NCBI GenBank assembly: GCA_937949945.1
Contig: CALFEQ010000110.1
Span: 5,788-69,787, forward strand
Direction: 5' to 3'
From: an uncultured Myxococcales bacterium
Lineage (GTDB): Bacteria > Myxococcota_A > Polyangia > Polyangiales > Polyangiaceae
DNA: 64,000 nt
Below are positions 43,374 through 51,499 of the stretch, in pieces. The translations under genes and the position numbers were made by a program. The stretch's first letter is position 1. Each line of letters begins with the position of its first letter. The notes under the pieces were generated by a model, which saw only the letters and a program-made list of their open reading frames with translations, did not search any database and was not told the DNA's origin.

Positions 43374-44285
43374 ATGGCGATGGCTCGCTCGAGGCTTTCC
43401 GTCCTTCTCTCGATCATCGGAGCGATGTGCGCTCCGGCGATCGTCGCGTGCTCCGCTCCGGACGTCGGGGATCCTTACAAGCCCACGCTGAGGAAACCTT
43501 CCGAAGGCAAAGGGAAGGGCGGGGACGATGGCGTGACGCCCACGTCGACCGACGACGGCGACGACGAGAGCGACATCGACACGGATCCGACGCCGTCGAA
43601 CGAGCCGCCGCCTCCTCCGCCTCCGCAAGACTCCGATGGTGACGGCGTCCCGGACGTCGAGGACTGCGATCCGCTCTCGCCCGCGCTCGGCGCGAGGCTC
43701 CTCGAGGACGATCTCGCGACGGACAAGGGCTTCTTCTCCGCGGTCGACGGCTTCCCGCAAGGGAGCTGGACCTACGACGGAACGGCGTATCGGCAGGGGC
43801 GGCTCGTCGACGGGAGCGACGCGACCGTCTTTTTGAAGGATCCGGCCATCGGCGACGCGCTCGTCGAGGTGCGCGCCGCCTCGACCGAGATCACCTCGAG
43901 CATCACTCCGGTCCTCCGCCAGATGTTCATCGTCTTCGGCACGAAGGTCGTCGGCGGACAGCTCTCGGCCGTCGGATGCGGCGTGGAGGTGGTCGAGGGC
44001 CTGTCGCCGACGCAGAAGACGAGCATCGTTCGTCTCGCGGGGCCGCCCGGAAACGTGACGACGTCGTCGCTCTCGCGCGTCGACCGTGCGGCGCTCCAGG
44101 TCAACGAGGAGTTCTCCATTCGAGCGCGCCTCGTCGGCGGCACGCTGACGTGCGAGGTGACCCAGAAAGACGTGACGAAGACGACGGCCACCGCCAACGT
44201 CGGCACGGTCACGGGCTCCGTCGGCTTCTTCACGCGTCAGACGAAGGCGCTCTTCAAGAAGGCGCGGATCTGCAAGGCGAAGTAG
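43374..44285 (+). CDS. lipoprotein with a thrombospondin-3-like Ca-binding motif
   Basis: The 303-residue protein has a signal ending in PAIVACSA (lipobox), a Gly/Lys/Asp linker with DDGDDESDIDTDP, a Pro run, then the type-3 repeat DSDGDGVPDVEDCDP (a calcium-binding loop). A C-terminal beta-sandwich of about 190 residues follows (GFFSAVDGFPQGSWTYDG, VEVRAASTEI, LTCEVTQKDVTKTTA, VGFFTRQTKALFKKARI), LamG/DUF1080-like. The start at 43374 puts the signal at the N-terminus; the frame is open to 43299. A heptamer array starts 9 nt after the stop. Confidence 0.78.
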   Translation: MAMARSRLSVLLSIIGAMCAPAIVACSAPDVGDPYKPTLRKPSEGKGKGGDDGVTPTSTDDGDDESDIDTDPTPSNEPPPPPPPQDSDGDGVPDVEDCDPLSPALGARLLEDDLATDKGFFSAVDGFPQGSWTYDGTAYRQGRLVDGSDATVFLKDPAIGDALVEVRAASTEITSSITPVLRQMFIVFGTKVVGGQLSAVGCGVEVVEGLSPTQKTSIVRLAGPPGNVTTSSLSRVDRAALQVNEEFSIRARLVGGTLTCEVTQKDVTKTTATANVGTVTGSVGFFTRQTKALFKKARICKAK

Positions 44286-44294
44286 GGCAGATCA

Positions 44295-44315
44295 GGCTCC
44301 GGGCTCCAGGCTCCA
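44295..44315 (+). repeat. post-stop heptamer array (GGCTCCR)3
   Basis: GGCTCCG, GGCTCCA and GGCTCCA follow the TAG stop of the Ca-binding lipoprotein gene after 9 nt. Confidence 0.9.
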
Positions 44316-44477
44316 GGGGCGCGCGCTGCGCGCGCGCATCCTCAGCGTCTGAGGAGAGAGTTGTTGGAGCGAGCCAACCTCCAGGAGTGAAGCTCGCTCC
44401 GTGCCGGCCGCTCGATGCCGAAAGACCGGAGTCTGGAGACTGCTGTCCGCGAACGCCTTTCTGGAGGCCTAGACCTG

Positions 44478-44503
44478 CTGAGGACTGAGGCCTGAGGACT
44501 GAG
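44478..44503. repeat. heptamer array CTGAGGM, 3.7 copies
   Basis: Units CTGAGGA, CTGAGGC and CTGAGGA are followed by CTGAG. It is the same family as 25399-25426 and the inverse of the arrays at 25132 and 63824. Confidence 0.85.
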
Positions 44504-44539
44504 CGAGGACAGAGGACGGACTGGAGCCTCCCATCCCCG

Positions 44540-44614
44540 TGTGGGATCGCCCCCTTCGGCGAGGACCGCGGATCGAACGCGGAGGCATCGGTTGTCCAGC
44601 CGTGATGTGGGATC
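44540..44614. promoter_or_regulatory. paired TGTGGGATC motifs upstream of the protease gene
   Basis: TGTGGGATC occurs at 44540-44548 and 44606-44614. Each sits in a small inverted repeat (ATCCC-CGTGT-GGGAT and GGGAT-C-ATCCC). The second is about 98 bp before the ATG. They could be regulator sites; no regulator can be named. Confidence 0.25.
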
Positions 44615-44711
44615 ATCCCCATTTTCCCGCGGTTTTCTGCGATCGACCGGTGGAACGACCGTTGCCATCTCGTCGGGCATGGTGACGGGTGGCCGGTTCC
44701 TCAAGGACGCG

Positions 44712-45857
44712 ATGACGACCTCTCTGCGGGCGCTTCCCCACCGGGGAGCGCTCCTCGGGCTGGGGGCCGTTCTGGCGGTCGCGGCGACGGGGTGCTCGGG
44801 CACGGGCAGCCCGGAGGGCGAGGAGAAGTCGCACGGGCGGCTCGAGATCGTCGGCGGGACGACGTCGACCTCGGCCCAGGACGCCACCGTCCTCGTGGAG
44901 CTCGGCCAGGGTTCCTGCACCGGCACGCTCATCGCCCCGAACCTGGTGCTCACCGCCCGCCACTGCCTCGCCGAGCCGAGGGGGCAGGCCGACTGCACGC
45001 AGTTCGGCCCGACGGCGAGCGCGAGCACGGTCACGATCTTCGTCGGCGTGAACGCGAAGAACACCGGGGCGCCCGCGGCGCGGGGCGTGAAGGTCACCGT
45101 GCCGGCGACGAACAACACCTGCGGCTTCGACATCGCGCTCGTGCAGCTCGATCGCGCCATCCCGAACGCGAAGATCGCGAAGGTCCGCTTCACGCCTCTC
45201 GCCGAGAACGAGCCGGTCACGGCGGTCGGCTACGGCGTCGGCGGCAGGGACGAGCAGCGCCCCGCGCGCATGCAGCGGGCCACGAGCGTCCTCGGCGTGG
45301 GCCCGAAGGCCCTCACGTACACGACGAAGCAGAATGTCACGGTCCGGTACGATCTCCCGAGCGGCGACCTCGCGACGGGCGAGTCGACCTGCTACGGCGA
45401 CAGCGGCGGCCCGCTGTACGACGCCCAGGGCCGGGTCGTCGGCGTGACCTCGCGCGGCGTCCCCGACTTCCCGCAGACCGGAGCGCACGGGAACGGCTGC
45501 ATCGACCTGCCGTCGATCTACGCGAGCACGCGTGCGAACGAGGCGACGATCCGCCAGGCCGCGGAGGCGGCGGGCCATCCGCTCGAGGAAGCGGACCTGC
45601 CCGTCGAGGAGGCGGAGGAGGACGAGCTCGACGAGAGCGATCTCGAGCCGCAGGACGACGAAGTCTTCGACGAGGACGAGGAGGACGAGGACGAGGACGA
45701 CGAGGAGGAGGTCACGCCGAAGAAGAAGCGCAAGCGGCGCGTCCCGATGCAGTCGAGCGGTTGCTCGCTCGCTGCCGACGGTGGCGACCCCTTCTCGTGG
45801 CTCCCGGCCTTCGGCGTGGTCCTCGCGTTCGGCGCCGTACGCCGCCGCCGCACGTGA
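44712..45857 (+). CDS. trypsin-like serine protease with acidic tail and MYXO-CTERM-like end
   Basis: The 381-residue protein has a lipoprotein-like signal (AVAATGCSG) and an S1 protease domain beginning IVGGTTSTS. The triad is His in TARHCL, Asp in FDIALVQL and Ser in GDSGGPLYD. After the protease come a 60-residue Glu/Asp-rich tract (DEDEEDEDEDDEEE), a basic knot KKKRKRR, then SSGCSLAADGG, a hydrophobic helix and RRRRT as in MYXO-CTERM proteins. It would be exported and held at the surface until sorted. ATG 44712 is chosen for AAGGA at 5 nt; ATG 44679 is in frame. Confidence 0.9.
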   Translation: MTTSLRALPHRGALLGLGAVLAVAATGCSGTGSPEGEEKSHGRLEIVGGTTSTSAQDATVLVELGQGSCTGTLIAPNLVLTARHCLAEPRGQADCTQFGPTASASTVTIFVGVNAKNTGAPAARGVKVTVPATNNTCGFDIALVQLDRAIPNAKIAKVRFTPLAENEPVTAVGYGVGGRDEQRPARMQRATSVLGVGPKALTYTTKQNVTVRYDLPSGDLATGESTCYGDSGGPLYDAQGRVVGVTSRGVPDFPQTGAHGNGCIDLPSIYASTRANEATIRQAAEAAGHPLEEADLPVEEAEEDELDESDLEPQDDEVFDEDEEDEDEDDEEEVTPKKKRKRRVPMQSSGCSLAADGGDPFSWLPAFGVVLAFGAVRRRRT

Positions 45858-45866
45858 GCCCCGAGC

Positions 45867-46433
45867 TCAGTCGCTCTTCGGCTGCTCGTCCTTCTTCTCC
45901 TCCTTCTCCTTCTTCTCGTCCTTCTTCTCTTCTTTCTTCTCGTCCTTCTTGGCGGCGGAGGCCTTCGCGGCGCCCGCGTCGACGCCCACGATCTCGATGA
46001 GCTCGATGTCGAACTTCAGCGCCGCCTTCGGAGGGATCTTGTCGCCGCTGCCCGCCTCGCCGTAGGCCATCTTCCACGGGATGACGAGCTTTCGCTTCCC
46101 TCCGACGCGCATGCCGGGCACGCCCTCGTCCCATCCCTTGATGACGCTGCCCTGACCGATGGTGAACTCGAACGGCTCCTTGCCGATGGAGCTGTCGAAC
46201 TCCTTGTCGTTCATCAGGCGGCCCGTGTAGTGGACCTTCACCTTGTCGCCCGTCTTCGCCTCGGGACCGGTGCCGACGACCTCGTCGACGATCTCGAGCT
46301 TGTCGGGGCCGGGCGGCAGCGGGGTCGCGGGCGCAGGCACGAACTCGCTGGGCTGAAGCTCCTCCACCTTCTTCGAGCATCCGGCGACGAGGAGCGCGGA
46401 GAGGGGGATCGCAAGAATGGCCAAGGCTCGCAT
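45867..46433 (-). CDS. FKBP-type peptidyl-prolyl isomerase lipoprotein
   Basis: The 188-residue protein has a lipoprotein signal (LSALLVAGCSKK) and one FKBP domain (about 42-150): KVKVHYTGRLMNDKEFDSS, PFEFTIGQGSVIKGWDEGV and GEAGSGDKIPPKAALKFDIELI in part. The residues typical of active FKBPs (Tyr, Asp, Phe, Trp, Ile) are visible. The last 35 residues are almost only Lys, Glu and Asp. It acts as a folding catalyst in the periplasm. It is convergent with the protease gene (9 bp between stops). Confidence 0.93.
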   Translation of the reverse strand: MRALAILAIPLSALLVAGCSKKVEELQPSEFVPAPATPLPPGPDKLEIVDEVVGTGPEAKTGDKVKVHYTGRLMNDKEFDSSIGKEPFEFTIGQGSVIKGWDEGVPGMRVGGKRKLVIPWKMAYGEAGSGDKIPPKAALKFDIELIEIVGVDAGAAKASAAKKDEKKEEKKDEKKEKEEKKDEQPKSD

Positions 46434-46509
46434 GGCCGTCCGATTAGCACGAAGGCGCGGCGCGCGGGGAGGGGCGCGACGCGCGGGCGGCGCCGCACGG
46501 GGGCTGCGA

Positions 46510-48078
46510 TTACTCGCGCGGCGACGACGTCGGCGGTGACGACGGCGTGGCGTGCGCCGGCGGCGGCACGTTCGCGTTGAGCGCCGCCGCGGCGAGCTGG
46601 AGCAATGCCTCGAGCTGCTCTTCGCTCGCCTCGACGTGGAGCTTGATCTTCTTGCCCTCGGGGACGACCACGGCCTTGTTGAGCAAGCCGCGCGTCGCGA
46701 AGCGGACGCCGAGGCTGTTCTGCCTCCGGAGCAGCTCCGTCAGCCGTTCGGCCGAGTCGGCCGCGGCCGCTTCGTCGGTGCAGTCGCCTTCGACGTAGGC
46801 GTCGGCCCCGCCGTCGGCGCGCGGGACGATCCAGAGTCGGAGCTCCGTGAGCGACGACGAGAACTTGAGGTTGGGGATCGCGATCTGGTTCGTCGGGTTG
46901 CGGACGATGAGGCGCATCGCCTCCGTCGGCGACGGTCCCCTCGGCGTCTGTCGACGGAACGTGACGGCCGCCTCGTGTGCGTGCGACGGCGGCACGATGA
47001 CGAGCAGCTTCGGCTGCGGCCGCAAGAAGACACGCTGGCCGTTGTCGGCGAAGCCGAGCGACGCCTTCACGCCGGGCACGCCCGCGTCGAACGGGCCGCC
47101 CTTGTCGTAGGCCTTCGCGATGGACGCGATCGTCTGATCGACGACGTCGTCGGGCGCCGTGTACCGGACGAGCACGGCGTCGCGATCCGTGTGGATGAGC
47201 GACGGCCCGTAGATGAGGATCCAGTCCGTGTCGCGGATCGGATCGACCGGCGACTGCGCTCCCTTGAGGAAGTCCTTCCACTGCGGGATCTGCTGGAAGA
47301 TGGGGCCCATTCGCCCGCCGACGGGATGCTTGCGGATGAGCGCGACGTTCAGCCCGAGGACGACGTTCTGCACGCCGGCGTTCACGACCTTCGTGAGGCC
47401 GAACATGCTCTCGGGATCGCGCGGGCCGCTCGAGCCGGGTGCCCCGCCCGCGTCGGCGGTCGCGACGAGCCCGCCGTCGTCGAGCGCGCCGACGTCCTCT
47501 TCGCCGGCGTCGGTCGGAGCTCCGCCGTCGCCGCCGGCGCCTGCGTCGACGATCGCGACGGGCTCCGGCCCGGCGTCCGTCGCGAGGTCCTGACCGGCAT
47601 CGACGATCGGCGGCGGCCCGGCGTCGCGCACCTTCGGCGTCTTGTCCTCTTTCGGGGCGGTGGGCTCCGGGTCCGGCTCGGGAGGCGCTGCCGCCGGCTC
47701 CGGCGCCGGCTCCGGCGGGGGCGGCGCCTCGTCGGCGACGAGATCGACCGGGATCGTGAGCGGGTCGTCGACCTCCTTGAACTCGATCTCCATGCTCGGC
47801 GGCAGGAGGTTCCAAGGCGCGACGAACCAGTGGACGACCAGCGAAATCGTGAACGCGACGGTCAGCGCGACCCGGATGGCCCGTCCGTCCCAGAACCGCG
47901 CGGGCCCGGAGAGCTTGCGAGGGCGCGTCGTCGGCGCCGTCGCGTGTGGAGCGGTCGGGGCCTCCAGCGCCGCACCGCGCGAAGGGTCGCCGCGGAGCGC
48001 GAAGGCACGACGGCCTCGCCCCATGCCCGGGAGCCCGAACGGCGACCCGGACGAGCGCGGATGCGTCTCTCTAGCCAC
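46510..48078 (-). CDS. inner-membrane protein with TonB-like Pro-rich linker
   Basis: The 522-residue protein begins with a basic cytosolic part, one membrane helix at about 70-90 (VALTVAFTISLVVHWFV), then a Pro/Glu/Ala-rich and Asp-Ala-Gly-rich linker (about 110-215). A globular C-terminal domain of some 300 residues follows (ESMFGLTKVVNAGVQNVVLG, DTDWILIYGPSLIHTDRDAV, RVFLRPQPKLLVIVPP). The front half is like TonB, but the end is not. I do not recognise the domain; it looks like a conserved myxobacterial protein. The start is GTG 48078; ATG 48024 is possible. Confidence 0.75.
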   Translation of the reverse strand: MARETHPRSSGSPFGLPGMGRGRRAFALRGDPSRGAALEAPTAPHATAPTTRPRKLSGPARFWDGRAIRVALTVAFTISLVVHWFVAPWNLLPPSMEIEFKEVDDPLTIPVDLVADEAPPPPEPAPEPAAAPPEPDPEPTAPKEDKTPKVRDAGPPPIVDAGQDLATDAGPEPVAIVDAGAGGDGGAPTDAGEEDVGALDDGGLVATADAGGAPGSSGPRDPESMFGLTKVVNAGVQNVVLGLNVALIRKHPVGGRMGPIFQQIPQWKDFLKGAQSPVDPIRDTDWILIYGPSLIHTDRDAVLVRYTAPDDVVDQTIASIAKAYDKGGPFDAGVPGVKASLGFADNGQRVFLRPQPKLLVIVPPSHAHEAAVTFRRQTPRGPSPTEAMRLIVRNPTNQIAIPNLKFSSSLTELRLWIVPRADGGADAYVEGDCTDEAAAADSAERLTELLRRQNSLGVRFATRGLLNKAVVVPEGKKIKLHVEASEEQLEALLQLAAAALNANVPPPAHATPSSPPTSSPRE

Positions 48079-48386
48079 GCGCCGGCCCTCTCACGCCCAC
48101 ACCCTAGGACGGAACATCGCTCCAAACCATGGAATTTTCGGCATCTGACGGACGCCGGGGGCGGGCACGGCGGTCGCAAGCATGCGGCTTCCCGGACACC
48201 CAGCGACCCATGCCCATCGACCCTACCAGCCTCCGTGACACGAAATCGCTGCCGTTCCAGGACGCCTCCGGGCCGGAGCGCAGAAAACTCGCTGGATTTC
48301 GTGGGGTCTGGCATGTGAGGAAGACCCCCGCCGACCGTGAGGCTCGACGACCGAGCTTCCCCATGCGATGGCGGCCCTCTCGTCTC
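48079..48386. other. divergent promoter region, nothing else recognised
   Basis: This 308-bp gap lies between two divergent genes. The plus-strand frame is open through part of it, but the codon pattern is poor and a signal peptide begins only at 48387. Promoters for both directions are expected; no clear -35/-10 pair or repeat was found. Confidence 0.5.
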
Positions 48387-50201
48387 ATGAAGTTCCGTCC
48401 GCTTCTTGCTCTTCTCGCCTTCGTCTCCGGCGCCGCCGGAGGCGCGGCCGCATGCAGCGAGTCGAAGTCGGAGCCGACGCCGTCCCACCCGACGGCTCTG
48501 CCGCCGCAGCCGCCGCAGCCGCAGGCGAGCGCCCCGGTCGTGAAGAAGGCCGAAGCTCGTGACGCGAGCGCGCCGAGCGCGCCCGCCACGAAGGAGCCCG
48601 AGCCGTCGATCTGGGACGGCCCGCTCATCGGCGCCCTGTTCAACCAGACGCCGATCATGAGCGACATGGAGTGGCCGAAGAAGGACGAGGACAAGAAGGG
48701 GCGGGACAAGGACAAGAACAAGGGCGCCATCCGCATCGGATACATTCGACAGGGCCAGAAGGTTCCCGTCATTCCGGAACCGCACCGGAAGAGCAACTGC
48801 AAGGACGGCTGGTACGAGCTCGTCCAGGGCGGCTTCGTCTGTGGAAGGTACGCCACGCTCGACCTCAACCATCCGAAGATCAAGCTCGCGCCCCATCCGC
48901 CGGATCTCGAGTCGGCTCTTCCGTACGAGTACGGCTACAACATCGCGAACGGCACGCCGCTCTACCGTACGGTTCCGTCGCGCGAAGAGCGGATGAAGCT
49001 CGAGCCGTGGCTCGCTCCGAAGCCGAAGAAGCCGAAGCCGCCGCCGGAGCCGGTCGAGGAGCAGGTGACCGCGTCCTACGGCGAGGACGGCTTCGACGCC
49101 GGCATCCCGCTCACGCTCACGAAGGCGACCATCACGGCGACGACGACGGACCCGTTCGGGCTCGGCGAGGCCGAGGCGGAGACGCCCTGGTACCTCCGCA
49201 ACTACGACGGAGGAAAGCCCATGGTGACGCTCGACGAGCTCAAGGGCGAGGGCCCGATGGAGCGCCGCATGGTCAAGGGCTTCTTCATCGCGCTCGACAA
49301 GGAGATGACCGCGGGCGGGTGGAAGTGGTGGAGGACCACCCGCACGATGCTCGCGCCGTACGAGCGCATCATGGTGCACAAGACGGCGAGCAAGTTCCAC
49401 GGCATCTGGCTCGACGAGACGCGCGACGAGGCGAAGGACCTCGCCAAGACGGCAGCGGCCTTCGGCTCTCCTGCGGTCACGTTCTCGGGCGAGAGGAAGC
49501 CGACCCCGGATCTCTGCAAGCCCGGGAGCAAGGCCCAGGTCGGCATCATCACGTTCTACCGCGCGAAGAAGTACACCGTCGATCCGAGCCGAAAGACGGT
49601 GACGGCGGGCGATCCCGTCGCGCGTCACACCGTGGTCAGGCTCACCGGAGACCGGGTGAGGATCGACAACACGATCTACGAGGAGACCGACGAAGGCTGG
49701 TGGATCCGTGCCCGAGACGCGGTGAAGACCAACCCCGGCCCTCCGCCGAAGGACCTCAAGCCCGGCGAGAAGTGGATCGACGTCAATCTGACGACGCAGA
49801 CGCTCGTCGCGTTCGAAGGTGACACTCCCGTCTTCGCCACCGCCGTGTCGACGGGCAAGGAAGACAAAGAGGACAAGGAGAAGGACTACACGACGCCGAC
49901 GGGCACATGGCGCATCCGCGAGAAGCACATCGCGGCGACGATGGACGGAGACGTCGCGAGCGACGGTCCGTACTCGATCGAGGACGTGCCGTGGATCATG
50001 TACTACCACGGCAGCTACGCGCTGCACGGCGCCTTCTGGCACAACAACTTCGGGCGCACGCGCAGCCACGGCTGCGTGAACCTCGCGCCGCTCGACGCGC
50101 GGTCGCTCTTCAACTGGACGGAGCCTCGCGTGCCCGAGAACTGGCACGCCGTGTGGTCGACGCCGGAGCGGCCGGGCACCCTGGTGGTCGTCCACGAGTG
50201 A
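48387..50201 (+). CDS. L,D-transpeptidase (YkuD) lipoprotein
   Basis: The 604-residue protein has a lipoprotein signal (LLALLAFVSGAAGGAAAC), a Pro/Gln linker, an SH3-like segment (GQKVPVIPEPHRKSNC, WYELVQGGFVCGRY), a long unassigned middle and a C-terminal YkuD domain (about 445-600). This has HGAFWHNNFGRTRSHGCVNL, giving the His and catalytic Cys563 in SHGCVN. It would cross-link peptidoglycan by 3-3 bonds or attach proteins to it. ATG 48387 is chosen as directly preceding the signal; ATG 48363 (MRWRPSRL) is 8 codons upstream. No ribosome site decides between them. Confidence 0.9.
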   Translation: MKFRPLLALLAFVSGAAGGAAACSESKSEPTPSHPTALPPQPPQPQASAPVVKKAEARDASAPSAPATKEPEPSIWDGPLIGALFNQTPIMSDMEWPKKDEDKKGRDKDKNKGAIRIGYIRQGQKVPVIPEPHRKSNCKDGWYELVQGGFVCGRYATLDLNHPKIKLAPHPPDLESALPYEYGYNIANGTPLYRTVPSREERMKLEPWLAPKPKKPKPPPEPVEEQVTASYGEDGFDAGIPLTLTKATITATTTDPFGLGEAEAETPWYLRNYDGGKPMVTLDELKGEGPMERRMVKGFFIALDKEMTAGGWKWWRTTRTMLAPYERIMVHKTASKFHGIWLDETRDEAKDLAKTAAAFGSPAVTFSGERKPTPDLCKPGSKAQVGIITFYRAKKYTVDPSRKTVTAGDPVARHTVVRLTGDRVRIDNTIYEETDEGWWIRARDAVKTNPGPPPKDLKPGEKWIDVNLTTQTLVAFEGDTPVFATAVSTGKEDKEDKEKDYTTPTGTWRIREKHIAATMDGDVASDGPYSIEDVPWIMYYHGSYALHGAFWHNNFGRTRSHGCVNLAPLDARSLFNWTEPRVPENWHAVWSTPERPGTLVVVHE

Positions 50202-50213
50202 CGTCACGTTCGA

Positions 50214-51377
50214 TCAGCGCTTGGCCGTCGGCGCCGAACGCACGCAGCGAAAGCCCGTGTGCGAGGTGCCGCTGTCCGGCGCGGCCTTGCCGCGCCCGCC
50301 AGGCTGGTAGCGCCGGCATACGTTCTCGGCGCATAGGAACGAGCCGCCCTTGGTGACGCGCTTCGGGACGGAGGGCTCGACGGGATCGAAGCCCTCGTCC
50401 GGGCCACGAGGATTCTTCCTCGGGCTGCTTCGGTAGTAGTCGGGCCGGTACCAGTCCGCGGTCCACTCCCAGACGTTCCCCGCCATGTCGAAGAGGCCGA
50501 ATGCGTTGGGGGGGAAGGAGCCGACGGGAGCCGTGCCCTCGAAGCCGTCCTCGCGGGTGTTGTTCGTCGGGAAGTCGCCCTGCCATACGTTTGCGAGCCA
50601 GCGCTGTCCCGGCCGGAGCTCGTCGCCCCAGACGTAGGGCTTCTTCACGAGCCCGCCACGCGCAGCCATCTCCCACTCGGCCTCGGTCGGGAGGCGCTTG
50701 TTCGCCCAGGTCGCGTACGCGACGGCGTCGTACCAGCTCACGTGGACGACCGGGTGGTGCTCGCGTCCGACGATCGAGCTCCCCGGTCCTTCGGGATGTC
50801 GGAACGAAGCTCCCGGAACGAGACGCCACCACGAGAGCGGGTCGTGAAGGCTCACGACTCGCTCGGGCTTCACGAAGACGATCCCCGCCGGGCCAAGAAC
50901 CTCCTCGGGCGCGCCTGGATACTGCGTCGGGTCCAGCGGCCGTTCGGCCGTGGTCACGTAACCCGTCGCTTCGACGAACCGTAAGAATTGTTCGTTCGTC
51001 ACCTCCGTGCGATCGATCCAGAAGCCGTCTACTTCGACCTCGTGCCACGGTCGTGCGTCGGGCATTCGCGGATCGTCGCTGCCCATCCAGAAGGTTCCGC
51101 CCGGGATGAAGACCATGTCTTCGAACTCTGGCGGTGAGGGGTGCGACTTCACTGCGCGCGCCGCGACCGTCTCGGACGAGGCCGCGCCCGTCTCGGACGA
51201 GAGCATGACGCGCGAGGGCGCGGCCGCGCAGCACTCTGCCCCGCTCGCGACGGAGCGAAGGACAGCCACCGACGACGCGATGCCGATCAAGCCGAGAAGG
51301 CCGAGCATGACTTGCGGCGTCCCTCGTCTACGTTGCGACCGAGTCGCTCGCGTGGGGTGAGCATTCGACGAGGGCAC
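50214..51377 (-). CDS. formylglycine-generating enzyme (SUMF1 family), membrane-anchored or exported
   Basis: The 387-residue protein has a basic N-terminus (RSQRRRGTP), one hydrophobic helix (MLGLLGLIGIASSVAVL, about 24-40) and an FGE-sulfatase domain from about 85. Its markers are FIPGGTFWMGSDD, VSWYDAVAYATWANKRLPTEAEWE in part, DMAGNVWEWT, and GGSFLCAENVC. Cys349 and Cys354 correspond to the paired copper-binding cysteines of true FGEs, followed by APDSGTSHTGFRC. This distinguishes it from SUMF1-fold proteins without activity. It converts the sulfatase Cys to formylglycine. The topology suggests a catalytic domain outside the cytoplasm. The partner sulfatase is divergent, 122 bp away. Confidence 0.92.
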   Translation of the reverse strand: MPSSNAHPTRATRSQRRRGTPQVMLGLLGLIGIASSVAVLRSVASGAECCAAAPSRVMLSSETGAASSETVAARAVKSHPSPPEFEDMVFIPGGTFWMGSDDPRMPDARPWHEVEVDGFWIDRTEVTNEQFLRFVEATGYVTTAERPLDPTQYPGAPEEVLGPAGIVFVKPERVVSLHDPLSWWRLVPGASFRHPEGPGSSIVGREHHPVVHVSWYDAVAYATWANKRLPTEAEWEMAARGGLVKKPYVWGDELRPGQRWLANVWQGDFPTNNTREDGFEGTAPVGSFPPNAFGLFDMAGNVWEWTADWYRPDYYRSSPRKNPRGPDEGFDPVEPSVPKRVTKGGSFLCAENVCRRYQPGGRGKAAPDSGTSHTGFRCVRSAPTAKR

Positions 51378-51382
51378 GGCTT

Positions 51383-51389
51383 CTCCTCC
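51383..51389 (-). promoter_or_regulatory. ribosome binding site deciding the FGE start
   Basis: GGAGGAG lies 5 nt before a GTG at 51377. This makes the GTG (VPSSNAHP) more likely than ATG 51308, which has no good site, and more likely than upstream codons to 51479. Confidence 0.6.
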
Positions 51390-51499
51390 GTCTGCGATGG
51401 CTCGCGGTCGCTCGGAGCGAGCAACGGGCGCGCCCGCGATGGAGGGGACCGACGTTTGCAGTCGGCCGCACCGGACCACGGCACGGAACGAGGACGACG

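Larger units (their letters stand above)
44286..44711. other. repeat-rich gap before the serine protease gene
   Basis: This 426-bp gap has no credible gene. It contains a post-stop heptamer array (44295-44315), a CTGAGGA array (44478-44503), a single inverted CTGGAGC copy at 44521, and two TGTGGGATC motifs 66 bp apart (44540 and 44606). The protease promoter should lie in its last 100 bp. Confidence 0.65.

Noticed and set aside
44565..44581. tRNA-like T arm on the minus strand (CCGCG-TTCGATC-CGCGG)
   Set aside because: The T arm is perfect, but no matching acceptor, D arm or anticodon arm could be placed on either side; it is judged a chance hairpin or a very decayed tRNA.
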